Part shown: positions 16,721 to 26,067 of the stretch, in pieces | Numbering within the stretch: position 1 is the first letter of the stretch | How the letters are laid out: each line of letters opens with the position of its first letter | Assembly (NCBI RefSeq): GCF_002159835.1 | Contig: NZ_NFJL01000009.1 | Span: forward strand, 1 to 64,000 | Length of the DNA stretch: 64,000 nt | Source of the DNA: Blautia sp. An249 | GTDB lineage: Bacteria; Bacillota; Clostridia; Lachnospirales; Lachnospiraceae | Direction of reading: 5' to 3' | Notes under the pieces: generated by a model | Database searches by the model: none | What the model was told of the DNA's origin: nothing | The model's input: the letters and a program-made list of their open reading frames with translations, nothing else | Made by a program: the position numbers and the translations under genes

Positions 16721-16752
16721 AATGGTGTTGGATTATTCCGACACCATTTTCT
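16721..16752 (+). terminator. Terminator of yceD-rpmF
   Basis: AATGGTGTTGGA (16721-16732) pairs with TCCGACACCATT (16737-16748) with one wobble, followed by TTCTTT. Confidence 0.8.
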
Positions 16753-16787
16753 TTATATCAAAAAAGGTATGGAAAGGTTGAGGAAAC

Positions 16788-17270
16788 ATGGGAAAGTCAA
16801 ATATGACAACACTGTGTTATATAGAAAAAGACGGATGCTATCTGATGATGCACCGGATACGGAAAGAGAAGGATGTAAATAAAGGAAAATGGATTGGAGT
16901 AGGCGGCCATTTCGAAACAGGGGAAAGTCCGGAGGACTGTCTGCTGCGGGAAGTCCATGAAGAAACAGGGCTTTCTCTTACCTCCTATCGTTTTCGTGGT
17001 CTGGTTACGTTTACCCAGGAAGGGTACGGGACAGAATATATGTGTCTTTATACGGCAGACGGCTTTGAAGGAGAGCTGCAGCAATGCAGAGAAGGGGATT
17101 TGAAATGGATTCCCAAAGAAGAAATCAAAGATCTGAATTTATGGACGGGAGATCGGATTTTTCTGAAACTGCTGGCAGAAGAGGCGCCGTTTTTTTCTCT
17201 GAAACTGACTTATGTGAAAGACGAGCTGAAAGTAGCCTGTCTGGACGGAAATATGCTGGAGGTGGAATAA
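16788..17270 (+). CDS. Nudix hydrolase, MutT-like (8-oxo-dGTP diphosphatase type)
   Basis: The 160-residue protein carries a complete Nudix box at about residues 39-61 (GGHFETGES then REVHEETG). Its start region, with CYIEKDGCYLMMHR, fits the MutT/YjhB-like branch that cleaves oxidised or other nucleoside triphosphates. The substrate cannot be set from sequence alone. Its stop codon touches the start of the patatin gene, so the two are cotranscribed. Confidence 0.85.
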   Translation: MGKSNMTTLCYIEKDGCYLMMHRIRKEKDVNKGKWIGVGGHFETGESPEDCLLREVHEETGLSLTSYRFRGLVTFTQEGYGTEYMCLYTADGFEGELQQCREGDLKWIPKEEIKDLNLWTGDRIFLKLLAEEAPFFSLKLTYVKDELKVACLDGNMLEVE

Positions 17271-18140
17271 ATGCATCATGCGGGACTGATATTAGAAGGC
17301 GGAGGAATGCGGGGAGTTTACACCGCGGGTATCCTGGATTTCTTTCTGGATAAAGAGATTGAATTTAAAGAAATCTACGGAGTTTCGGCAGGAAGCTGCC
17401 ATGCCTGCAGTTATTTATCCAAACAGAGAGGCCGGGCGTTCGATGTGAACGTACAGTATCTGGACGATCCCCAGTACTGCAGCGTAAGAAGCCTGGTGAA
17501 AACCGGCAACCTGTTTGGCGCAGAAATGTTATATCACACCATACCCGATAAATTAAATCAATACGATTATGATACTTTTATGAAGTATCAGGGAAAGTTC
17601 TATGCAGTTCTTACCAACTGTGTGACCGGAGAGCCGGTATATTATCCGGTCAGAGAAATGCATAAAGATATTTCGGCAATCCAGGCTTCCAGTTCTCTGC
17701 CTCTGGTTTCAAAAATGGTGTGGATTGAAGGAGTTCCTTATCTGGACGGCGGAATCAGCGACTCGATTCCTCTGGAGCAGTCCTTAAAAAACGGAAACAA
17801 ATGGAATGTGGTAATATTAACCAGGGATAGTTCCTATCGGAAATCCCCTAACTCCATGATGCCTCTTTTAAAGGCACGCTATAAAAAGTATCCGAAACTG
17901 GTGGAGCAGATGAAAAACCGGCATCTCCATTATAACCGGACCTTAAAATTAATTGAAAAGGGAGAAAAGGCGGGAAAAGTATTTGTTATCCGTCCGAAAA
18001 AACCGGTAGAAATCGGAAGAATCGAAAAAAACAGGGAAAAATTAACGAAACTGTACAACGAAGGCTATGAAGATGCAGAAAAATGTTATGATCAGTTGGC
18101 AGAATTTTTAGAGAAGGCAGACAAAAATCCACGGGGATAG
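17271..18140 (+). CDS. Patatin-like phospholipase
   Basis: The 289-residue protein has the patatin oxyanion loop GGGMRG (residues 10-15), the nucleophile elbow GVSAG with Ser39, and the DGG motif in YLDGGISDS that supplies the catalytic Asp. No signal peptide is seen, so it acts in the cytoplasm or at the inner membrane face. The family hydrolyses acyl ester bonds in lipids. It begins immediately after the Nudix gene. The next genes (plsX, acpP) concern phospholipid synthesis but have their own promoter. Confidence 0.88.
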   Translation: MHHAGLILEGGGMRGVYTAGILDFFLDKEIEFKEIYGVSAGSCHACSYLSKQRGRAFDVNVQYLDDPQYCSVRSLVKTGNLFGAEMLYHTIPDKLNQYDYDTFMKYQGKFYAVLTNCVTGEPVYYPVREMHKDISAIQASSSLPLVSKMVWIEGVPYLDGGISDSIPLEQSLKNGNKWNVVILTRDSSYRKSPNSMMPLLKARYKKYPKLVEQMKNRHLHYNRTLKLIEKGEKAGKVFVIRPKKPVEIGRIEKNREKLTKLYNEGYEDAEKCYDQLAEFLEKADKNPRG

Positions 18141-18151
18141 GGGCAAGCCTA

Positions 18152-18180
18152 TTGACTTTTCAAAAGAATGTCTATATGAT
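18152..18180 (+). promoter_or_regulatory. Promoter of the plsX operon
   Basis: TTGACT (18152-18157) and TATGAT (18175-18180) are 17 bases apart, 30 bp before plsX. Confidence 0.75.
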
Positions 18181-18209
18181 ATTTTTTAGATGTAGCAGGA
18201 GGATTACAA

Positions 18210-19238
18210 ATGTCTGAGAAAACAAGAATTGTAGTAGACGCCATGGGGGGAGATTATGCACCCCGGGTACCGGTACAGGCAGCTGTCGAAGCTGTGAAAG
18301 GCCGGGAAGATATTCAGGTGATATTAACGGGACGTCAGCAGGAGATTCAGCGGGAGCTCGATAAATATGAATATAATAAGACAGCCATCCGGATTGAAGA
18401 TGCCGGAGAAGTCATAGAGACGGCAGAACCTCCGGTAATGGCAATCCGGAAGAAAAAAGACTCTTCCATTGTGAAGGGGCTGATGATGGTAAAACATCAG
18501 GAGGCTGACGCTTTTATTTCCTCTGGAAGTACGGGAGCCGTTTTAGTTGGCGGACAGGTACTGGTGGGAAGATTAAAAGGAGTGGAACGGCCGCCTCTGG
18601 CACCTTTGATTCCCACTGCCAAAGGTGTTTCCCTGTTAATTGACTGCGGCGCCAATGTGGACGCAAGGGCGTCCCATCTGGTACAGTTTGCCAAAATGGG
18701 GGCCATTTATATGGAAAATGTGGTAGGGATTAAAAACCCGAAAGTTGCCATCGTAAATATCGGTGCAGAAGAAGAAAAGGGGAATGCACTGGTTAAAGAA
18801 ACATTTCCGCTTCTGAAAGCATGCAAAGGCCTGAACTTCATTGGAAGTATTGAGGCCAGAGATATTCCGGCAGGCTATGCGGATGTAATTGTATGCGAAG
18901 CCTTTGTGGGAAATGTAATTCTGAAATTATATGAAGGCGTGGGAGCAACTTTGATTTCCAAAGTAAAAGAAGGTATGATGAGCACTTTGAGAAGCAAGAT
19001 AGGAGCTTTGCTTGTGAAACCGGCTTTGAAAGCCACCCTGAAATCTTTTGACGCCGGCGAGCACGGGGGAGCCCCCCTGCTGGGATTAAAAGGGCTTGTG
19101 GTCAAGACCCATGGAAGCGCCACAGCCGTGGAAATCAGAAACGGTATTTTCCAGTGTGTGGATTTTAAGAAACAGAGAATCAATGAGAGAATAAAAGAGC
19201 ATTTAGCGGAAGAAGCCGGCGATACGCCTGAAAAATAA
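18210..19238 (+). CDS. plsX: Phosphate acyltransferase PlsX
   Basis: The 342-residue peripheral membrane enzyme makes acyl phosphate from acyl-ACP for phosphatidic acid synthesis. It begins with the family phrase [12 protein letters not shown] and contains [10 protein letters not shown] and the C-terminal [10 protein letters not shown]. The start has AGGAGG. It heads an operon with acpP, rnc, smc, ftsY and ilvA, a standard Firmicute order for the first five; the carrier protein it uses is encoded 23 bp downstream. Confidence 0.96.
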   Translation: MSEKTRIVVDAMGGDYAPRVPVQAAVEAVKGREDIQVILTGRQQEIQRELDKYEYNKTAIRIEDAGEVIETAEPPVMAIRKKKDSSIVKGLMMVKHQEADAFISSGSTGAVLVGGQVLVGRLKGVERPPLAPLIPTAKGVSLLIDCGANVDARASHLVQFAKMGAIYMENVVGIKNPKVAIVNIGAEEEKGNALVKETFPLLKACKGLNFIGSIEARDIPAGYADVIVCEAFVGNVILKLYEGVGATLISKVKEGMMSTLRSKIGALLVKPALKATLKSFDAGEHGGAPLLGLKGLVVKTHGSATAVEIRNGIFQCVDFKKQRINERIKEHLAEEAGDTPEK

Positions 19239-19261
19239 AAGCAATATTCAGAAAGGGGGAC

Positions 19262-19498
19262 ATGAATGTGGAACTGGAAAAGTTAAAACAGATTATCGCA
19301 GATGTTTTAAATGTGGATACAGAGGAGATTACAGAAGAGACCACATTTGTGGATGATTTGGGAGCAGATTCCCTGGATATTTTTCAGATCGTTATGGGGA
19401 TTGAAGAAGAGTTCGATATTGAAATCGATAATGAAACCGCAGAAAAGATTACTTCCGTGGGAGCGGCAGCAGAGGAAATTCGCAGAGCGATCGGCTGA
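19262..19498 (+). CDS. acpP: Acyl carrier protein
   Basis: The 78-residue acidic protein has the phosphopantetheine site in GADSLD (Ser37). It carries acyl chains in fatty acid and phospholipid synthesis. AAAGGGGG lies just upstream of ATG 19262. It is encoded between plsX and rnc in the same transcription unit. Confidence 0.96.
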   Translation: MNVELEKLKQIIADVLNVDTEEITEETTFVDDLGADSLDIFQIVMGIEEEFDIEIDNETAEKITSVGAAAEEIRRAIG

Positions 19499-19573
19499 AA
19501 ACAGGAAAAATGAGGCTGTTGCAGAATGTATTTATTCTGCAGCAGCTTCTGTATTTTAGAAATGAGGATGAAA

Positions 19574-20269
19574 ATGTTAGAAAAATTAGAGGAAATATCA
19601 GAATATCAGTTTCAGGATAAAAAGTTATTGAAACAGGCAATGACCCACAGCTCTTATGCAAACGAACATAATCTGGGAAAATTAAACTGCAATGAGCGAC
19701 TGGAATTTTTAGGAGACGCAGTACTTGAAATTGTCAGCAGTGAGTATCTGTACGGCAAATTTCCGAAACTTTCAGAAGGAGAACTGACTAAGAAAAGGGC
19801 CAGTATGGTCTGTGAGCCGGCTCTGGCATTTTCTGCCAGGGAGATGGGACTTCCGGCTTTTCTTCTGCTTGGAAAAGGAGAGGAACTGACAGGAGGAAGA
19901 AAAAGGGACTCCATTATTTCTGATGCGGCGGAGGCCTTAATCGGAGCCATTTATCTGGACGGTGGGTTTGCTAATGCAAAAGAGTTTATTTTGAACCATA
20001 TTTTAAATGACCTGGAAAATAAACAGCTCTTTTTTGATAGCAAAACCATCTTGCAGGAATTCGTACAGGGAAAAGGGAAAAACCAGATTGCTTACCACCT
20101 GTTGAAGGAAGAAGGTCCGGACCATGATAAAAAGTTTACCGTAGAAGCCCTTGTGGCAGGAAAATCCGTGGGACAGGGCAGCGGACATACAAAAAAAGCG
20201 GCGGAACAGGCGGCCGCATATGAGGCTGTAAAACGACTGAAAAGCCGGGAAGGGGAATTATGTACTTAA
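19574..20269 (+). CDS. rnc: Ribonuclease III
   Basis: The 231-residue enzyme cleaves double-stranded RNA in rRNA and mRNA processing. The catalytic signature NERLEFLGDAVLE lies near residue 40, and a C-terminal double-stranded RNA-binding domain covers about residues 157-225. Three in-frame ATGs (19562, 19568, 19574) compete; the last is best spaced from the ATGAGG site. It overlaps smc by 10 bp. Confidence 0.95.
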   Translation: MLEKLEEISEYQFQDKKLLKQAMTHSSYANEHNLGKLNCNERLEFLGDAVLEIVSSEYLYGKFPKLSEGELTKKRASMVCEPALAFSAREMGLPAFLLLGKGEELTGGRKRDSIISDAAEALIGAIYLDGGFANAKEFILNHILNDLENKQLFFDSKTILQEFVQGKGKNQIAYHLLKEEGPDHDKKFTVEALVAGKSVGQGSGHTKKAAEQAAAYEAVKRLKSREGELCT

Positions 20270-23200
20270 AGAGCATTGAGGTACAGGGCTTCAAATCTTT
20301 TGCCCAGAAAATCAATTTTGAATTCCACAATGGAATAACAGGAATTGTAGGCCCCAATGGAAGCGGAAAAAGTAATGTGGCAGATGCAGTACGCTGGGTT
20401 CTGGGAGAGCAGAGCGCCAAGCAGCTTCGGGGCGGAAACATGCAGGATGTGATTTTTGCCGGGACAGAGAACAGAAAGCCTTTAAGTTATGCCTCTGTGG
20501 CAATTACGCTGGATAACGGAGATCACAAGCTGGCAGTGGATTATAAAGAGGTCACTGTCACAAGAAGACTCTACCGTTCAGGAGAAAGTGAATATCTGAT
20601 CAATGGCAGCGGGTGTCGTCTGAAAGATATAAATGAAATGTTTTACGATACAGGAATCGGTAAAGAGGGATACTCCATTATCGGCCAGGGCCAGATTGAT
20701 AAAATATTAAGCGGAAAGCCGGAAGAGAGGAGAGAACTCTTTGACGAGGCCGCAGGAATCGTCAAATTTAAACGACGTAAAAACACGACCTTAAAGAAAC
20801 TGGAAGAAGAGAAACAGAACCTGGTTCGTGTGACGGATATTCTCACCGAGCTGACCAGACAGTTAGAGCCTCTCAGAAAGCAGTCAGAGACGGCCAGACT
20901 GTATCTGGCAAAAAAGGAAGAAGTGAAAGAACTGGATATGAATCTGTTCCTTTTAGAGGCCGATCATATCCGTAAGCAGCTGGAAGAGCTGGAAGAAAAA
21001 AGTCAGAACACCCAGGGGGATCTGGAAACTTCCAGAGAACAATTCCAGGAGATAAAAACGGAGTATGAGAAATTAGAAAGCCAGTTAGATTCCCTGAATG
21101 CAAAAATGGATGAGGCCAGAGAAATTTCTCAAAATGAAGCTCTGAAAAAACAACAGCTGGAGGGGCAAAAAGACGTTCTTCAGGAGCAGATCTATGCGGC
21201 GCAGCAGAATCAGGAACATTATCAGAACCGTCTGGAGACCATACTGGAAGAAATTCAGAGGAGAAAGGCGGAGATAAAAGATTATCAGAAACAAAAAGAA
21301 GAACTGGAAGAAACCCAGAAAGCAGTAAAAAGCCGTTTAACCCGGGAAGAGATGCGGGTTCAGAAACTGGAAGACGCTATAGGAGAGTGTGCAGAAGCCG
21401 TAGAAGGTGGTAAGAGCGAGATTATTGAACTTTTGAACAGCCGCGCCAATACCAGAGGCAAAGCCCAGCGTTATGACGCTATGATGGAGCAGATCGGAAT
21501 CCGTCGTGCAGAATTAAATCAGAGAACCTTAACTTTAAAAACAGAAGAAGAACAGCAGCAGTCCGTCTTCCGGAAAACGAAAGAAGAATATGACGCCATT
21601 ACCAAAAGACTGAAGCAGATGAAAGAAGAAAGCATCCAGATGGATGAAGAAGTAAAAAGGCTTCAGGAAGAAATCCGGAAACAAAATGAACAGATGGATG
21701 TGGGGCATACAGCTTACCACAGAGAGTCCTCCCGTCTGGAGTCCCTGAAAAACATTACGGAACGCTACGACGGCTATGGGAACAGCATTCGGAAAGTAAT
21801 GGAACAGAAAAAACATATCACCGGGATTAAGGGTGTGGTGGCGGATATTATCAAAGTAAAGAAAAGCTATGAAACGGCCATTGAGACGGCCCTTGGAGGC
21901 AGCATCCAGAATATTGTTACAGACAACGAGCAGACGGCCAAACAGATGATCGGCTTTCTGAAAAAGAACCGTTATGGGCGGGCCACATTTCTGCCGTTAA
22001 GTACAGTTACCAGCCGAGGGGAATTCAACCAGAAAGACGCTCTGAAGGAGCCGGGTGTTATTGGACTGGCCCATGAACTTGTACAGGCAGATCAGGAATA
22101 TGAGGGGCTGGTAAAATATCTTCTGGGACGTACCCTGGTAGTGGATCAGATTGATCACGCCATTGCCATTGGAAAAAAGTACCGTCATACCCTGCGTATG
22201 GTTACCATTGAAGGAGAATCTCTTAATCCCGGAGGTTCTATGACAGGAGGCGCCTTTAAAAGCACCAGCAATCTTCTGGGAAGACGCCGGGAAATAGAGG
22301 AATTGGAATCCAGCGTAGCTGCTCTGAAAAAAGATATGGATGAGATGCAGCATGCAATTGAAGAAAACCGGAAACAGAGAAATCTGTTAAGGGATACGAT
22401 CGCACAGTTCCACGAAAAGATGCAGAAACAATACATCCTGCAGAATACAGCGAAACTTCAGATGGAGCAGATGAAACAAAAAGGAACGGAAATCCAGGAA
22501 GGATACCGTCAGATTCAGATGGAGCATGATGAGATTCTGCGGCAGACCAGGGAAATCCAGAACAGCCATCAGGCAATCCGGGAGGAGCTGGAAGCTTCTT
22601 CCAGAGATGAGAAAGAACTGGAAGCTTTTATTGAAACAAAGCAAAAGGAACTGGATCAGTTAAGGGAAGAAGAAGGACAGGGACAAAAAGAACTGGAGAA
22701 GATCCGGATGGAATCCTCCCAGGCAGTACAAAAAGAGAGTTTCCTGAAAGAAAATCTCAGCCGTATCCGTCAGGAACAGGAAAAATATCTGCAGGAGCAG
22801 CAGGAAATTGAAAAAAATCTTAAACTATGGCAGCAGGAGATAGAAAACCGGAAGCAGGAAACAGAAGAAATTCTGGAAGACGTCCGTCAGGCTTCTATGA
22901 CAGAGGAAGAGGCAAAGGCCCGGATGGAAGGATATGTGAAAGAAAAAGAAGCTATCTCCAGAAGTCACAGGAGCTTTTTTGAGAAACGGGATGAATTATC
23001 TTCTCATATCAGCCGGCTGGATAAGGAATGCTTCCGGCTGAACAGTCAGATTGAAAAACTGGAAGACATTCAGGAGGGCCAGATCAGCTACTTGTGGGAA
23101 GAATATGAAATCACTCCCGGCCAGGCAAAGGAGTACCGGAAAGAAGAGTATGCGGATCGGTCTCTGCTGAAGAAAAAGGTCAGTGAGAAAAAAGACGAGA

Positions 23201-23820
23201 TACGAAAACTGGGAAACGTAAATGTGAACGCTATTGAAGATTACAAAGACGTTTCAGAAAGACATGCCTTTTTATCTGCTCAGTATGAGGATTTAACCAG
23301 AGCAGAACAGACTTTAATGGGAATTGTGCAGGAGCTGGATGAAGGAATGCGCCGCCAGTTTGCAGAGAAATTTAAAGATATTCAGAGAGAATTCGACAAA
23401 GCCTTTAAAGAACTGTTCGGCGGAGGAAAGGGAACCCTGGAATTATCCCAGGAGGAAGACATTCTGGAGGCAGGGATTAAGATTATTTCTCAGCCCCCGG
23501 GGAAAAAGCTGCAGAATATGATGCAATTGTCAGGAGGGGAAAAAGCCCTTACGGCAATTGCCCTGCTGTTCGCTATTCAGAATTTAAAGCCCTCGCCTTT
23601 TTGTCTTCTGGATGAAATTGAAGCTGCATTGGATGATTCCAATGTGGATCGGTTCGCAGGCTATCTGAAAAAGTTGACGAAAAATACACAATTTATTATA
23701 ATTACACACAGGCGTGGAACTATGAATGCCGCAGATCGTCTTTATGGAATTACCATGCAGGAGAAAGGCGTTTCTACGCTGGTATCTGTGGATTTAGTGG
23801 AGAATGCACTGGATAAGTAG
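20260..23820 (+). CDS. smc: Chromosome segregation ATPase SMC
   Basis: The 1186-residue protein has the N-terminal Walker A GPNGSGKS (31-38), two long coiled coils around a hinge at about residues 520-640, and the C-terminal signature LSGGEKALTAIALL followed by Walker B FCLLDEIEAALDD. It forms the condensin complex with ScpA and ScpB, which are not in this window. It overlaps rnc and is followed by ftsY 10 bp later, the usual order. Confidence 0.97.
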   Translation: MYLKSIEVQGFKSFAQKINFEFHNGITGIVGPNGSGKSNVADAVRWVLGEQSAKQLRGGNMQDVIFAGTENRKPLSYASVAITLDNGDHKLAVDYKEVTVTRRLYRSGESEYLINGSGCRLKDINEMFYDTGIGKEGYSIIGQGQIDKILSGKPEERRELFDEAAGIVKFKRRKNTTLKKLEEEKQNLVRVTDILTELTRQLEPLRKQSETARLYLAKKEEVKELDMNLFLLEADHIRKQLEELEEKSQNTQGDLETSREQFQEIKTEYEKLESQLDSLNAKMDEAREISQNEALKKQQLEGQKDVLQEQIYAAQQNQEHYQNRLETILEEIQRRKAEIKDYQKQKEELEETQKAVKSRLTREEMRVQKLEDAIGECAEAVEGGKSEIIELLNSRANTRGKAQRYDAMMEQIGIRRAELNQRTLTLKTEEEQQQSVFRKTKEEYDAITKRLKQMKEESIQMDEEVKRLQEEIRKQNEQMDVGHTAYHRESSRLESLKNITERYDGYGNSIRKVMEQKKHITGIKGVVADIIKVKKSYETAIETALGGSIQNIVTDNEQTAKQMIGFLKKNRYGRATFLPLSTVTSRGEFNQKDALKEPGVIGLAHELVQADQEYEGLVKYLLGRTLVVDQIDHAIAIGKKYRHTLRMVTIEGESLNPGGSMTGGAFKSTSNLLGRRREIEELESSVAALKKDMDEMQHAIEENRKQRNLLRDTIAQFHEKMQKQYILQNTAKLQMEQMKQKGTEIQEGYRQIQMEHDEILRQTREIQNSHQAIREELEASSRDEKELEAFIETKQKELDQLREEEGQGQKELEKIRMESSQAVQKESFLKENLSRIRQEQEKYLQEQQEIEKNLKLWQQEIENRKQETEEILEDVRQASMTEEEAKARMEGYVKEKEAISRSHRSFFEKRDELSSHISRLDKECFRLNSQIEKLEDIQEGQISYLWEEYEITPGQAKEYRKEEYADRSLLKKKVSEKKDEIRKLGNVNVNAIEDYKDVSERHAFLSAQYEDLTRAEQTLMGIVQELDEGMRRQFAEKFKDIQREFDKAFKELFGGGKGTLELSQEEDILEAGIKIISQPPGKKLQNMMQLSGGEKALTAIALLFAIQNLKPSPFCLLDEIEAALDDSNVDRFAGYLKKLTKNTQFIIITHRRGTMNAADRLYGITMQEKGVSTLVSVDLVENALDK

Positions 23821-23830
23821 GAGGGAAGAG

Positions 23831-24775
23831 ATGGCAGAGGAAAAGAAAGGGTTTTTTAAGCGGCTGGTCAGCGGACTGGCGAAGACAAGGGATAATATCG
23901 TATCTGGGATTGATTCTATTTTCAGCGGATTTTCCAGCATTGATGAAGATTTTTATGAAGAAATCGAAGAAATCTTAGTCATGGGAGATATTGGAATTAA
24001 CGCTACCACAGCGATTATAGAGAACTTAAAGGAGCAGGTTGCACAGCAGCATATTAAAGATCCGCAGGAATGCAAGCAGCTTTTGCTGAACAGCATTAAA
24101 CAGCAGATGGAAGTTGACAATACAGAATATAAATTTGAAAATCAGAAATCAGTGGTTCTGGTAATCGGGGTCAACGGGGTGGGAAAAACCACTTCCGTTG
24201 GCAAACTGGCAGGAAAACTGAAAGAGCAGGGGAAAAAAGTGATTCTGGCGGCTGCGGATACCTTCCGTGCAGCAGCGGGAGAACAGCTTACTCAGTGGGC
24301 AAACCGGGCAGGCGTGGAAATCATAGGCGGTCAGCCGGGGGCAGATCCGGCCTCTGTGGTATACGATGCCGTAGCGGCAGCCAAGGCCAGAAATGCAGAC
24401 ATTCTCTTGTGTGATACAGCCGGACGGCTGCATAATAAAAAGAATCTGATGGAAGAACTCCGAAAAATCTACCGGATTCTGGAGAAAGAGTACCCGGAAG
24501 CCTATCTGGAAACACTGGTAGTTCTGGACGGTACCACAGGACAGAATGCACTGGCACAGGCCCGCCAGTTTGCCGAAGTGGCCAATGTGACCGGAATCAT
24601 TTTAACGAAGCTGGATGGTACGGCAAAGGGAGGAATTGCAGTGGCAATTCAGTCTGAGCTGGATATCCCGGTGAAATATATTGGCGTGGGAGAAACCATT
24701 GATGATTTACAGAAGTTTGATGCAGAAGAATTTGTAAATGCATTATTCAATGTATCAGATCAGGAAGAAGGATAA
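23831..24775 (+). CDS. ftsY: Signal recognition particle receptor FtsY
   Basis: Start ATG 23831 follows GGAGGGAAG; the upstream open frame overlaps smc and is not needed. The 314-residue GTPase has G1 GVNGVGKTT, the DTAGRLHNKKN segment and G4 TKLDGTAKGG, and an NG domain with only a short N-terminal extension, as in Gram-positive FtsY. It docks ribosome-SRP complexes at the membrane. Its partner Ffh is encoded at 37251. Confidence 0.96.
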   Translation: MAEEKKGFFKRLVSGLAKTRDNIVSGIDSIFSGFSSIDEDFYEEIEEILVMGDIGINATTAIIENLKEQVAQQHIKDPQECKQLLLNSIKQQMEVDNTEYKFENQKSVVLVIGVNGVGKTTSVGKLAGKLKEQGKKVILAAADTFRAAAGEQLTQWANRAGVEIIGGQPGADPASVVYDAVAAAKARNADILLCDTAGRLHNKKNLMEELRKIYRILEKEYPEAYLETLVVLDGTTGQNALAQARQFAEVANVTGIILTKLDGTAKGGIAVAIQSELDIPVKYIGVGETIDDLQKFDAEEFVNALFNVSDQEEG

Positions 24776-24789
24776 AGGAGAGTACAATT

Positions 24790-26001
24790 ATGCTGACATT
24801 AGACAAGTTTGAAGAAGCGTCGGAAATCGTAAAAAAGGTGACACAGGAGACAAAACTGATTTACAGCAGTTATTTCAGCGATTTAACGGGAAATAAGATT
24901 TATTTCAAGCCGGAAAATATGCAGAGAACAGGAGCCTATAAGGTAAGGGGCGCTTATTATAAAATCAGTACCCTTTCTGAGGAGGAAAGAAATAAAGGCC
25001 TGATTACCGCTTCCGCAGGAAACCATGCGCAGGGTGTGGCTTATGCGGCGAAAAAATACGGAGTGAAAGCCGTAATCGTAATGCCTACTACTACGCCGCT
25101 AATTAAAGTGGAAAGAACCAAGAGTTATGGGGCAGAAGTCATCCTGCACGGAGATGTATACGACGAAGCCTGCGCCCATGCAATGGAACTGGCGGAGCAG
25201 GAAGGATATACCTTTATTCATCCGTTTAACGATCCGGCAGTCGCTACCGGTCAGGGAACGATTACTATGGAAATAGTACAGGAACTGCCTCTTGTGGACT
25301 ACATTTTAGTTCCCGTAGGAGGAGGCGGACTTGCCACCGGCGTATCTACTCTGGCGAAACTTCTGAATCCGCATATTAAAGTTATCGGCGTAGAACCGGC
25401 AGGGGCTGCCTGTTTAAAGGCTTCTATGGAAAAGGGGGAAGTATGCACCCTGCCTAAAGTAAATACCATTGCCGATGGTACGGCGGTACAGACCCCGGGA
25501 GATGTAATTTTCCCTTATCTGCAGGAAAATCTGGACGGAATTATCACCATAGAAGACGATGAACTGATTGTGGCCTTCCTGGATATGGTCGAAAATCATA
25601 AAATGATTGTGGAAAATTCCGGACTTTTAACCGTTGCCGCTCTGCGTCACATGGATGTAAAAAATAAGAAAATCGTATCCATTTTAAGTGGCGGCAACAT
25701 GGATGTGATTACCATGTCTTCTGTGGTACAGCATGGTCTGATTCAGAGAGATCGTATCTTTACCGTATCTGTTTTACTGCCGGATCGGGCAGGAGAACTG
25801 GTAAGAGTAGCTACGATCATTGCCGAAAATCAGGGAAATGTCATCAAACTGGATCACAATCAGTTTGTAAGCACCAACCGGAATGCGGCAGTGGAACTGA
25901 AAGTTACCATGGAAGCGTTTGGAACAGAGCATAAAAAGAAAATTGTAGAGGCTCTGGACAAAGACGGATTCCGTCCCAGATTAATCCGGATTAATCTGTA
26001 A
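24790..26001 (+). CDS. ilvA: Threonine ammonia-lyase with C-terminal ACT domain
   Basis: The 403-residue PLP enzyme converts threonine to 2-oxobutyrate and ammonia. The PLP lysine is Lys51 in GAYKVRGA and the phosphate loop is GGGGLATG. An ACT domain occupies about residues 325-403. The length and single ACT domain match the medium form found in clostridia; it may serve isoleucine synthesis, threonine breakdown, or both. It is 14 bp after ftsY and closes the plsX operon before a strong terminator. Presence here is a lineage-specific addition to the smc-ftsY block. Confidence 0.92.
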   Translation: MLTLDKFEEASEIVKKVTQETKLIYSSYFSDLTGNKIYFKPENMQRTGAYKVRGAYYKISTLSEEERNKGLITASAGNHAQGVAYAAKKYGVKAVIVMPTTTPLIKVERTKSYGAEVILHGDVYDEACAHAMELAEQEGYTFIHPFNDPAVATGQGTITMEIVQELPLVDYILVPVGGGGLATGVSTLAKLLNPHIKVIGVEPAGAACLKASMEKGEVCTLPKVNTIADGTAVQTPGDVIFPYLQENLDGIITIEDDELIVAFLDMVENHKMIVENSGLLTVAALRHMDVKNKKIVSILSGGNMDVITMSSVVQHGLIQRDRIFTVSVLLPDRAGELVRVATIIAENQGNVIKLDHNQFVSTNRNAAVELKVTMEAFGTEHKKKIVEALDKDGFRPRLIRINL

Positions 26002-26014
26002 GTATTTAATGCAC

Positions 26015-26051
26015 AAAAAAAGTATGCAGGATTTGTCTGCATACTTTTTTT
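26015..26051. terminator. Bidirectional terminator between ilvA and the DUF362 gene
   Basis: A-rich run plus GTATGCAG (26022-26029) pairs with CTGCATAC (26037-26044) and the following T-run; symmetrical A and T tracts make it work on both strands. Confidence 0.85.
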
Positions 26052-26067
26052 ATCCATAACAGGAAAA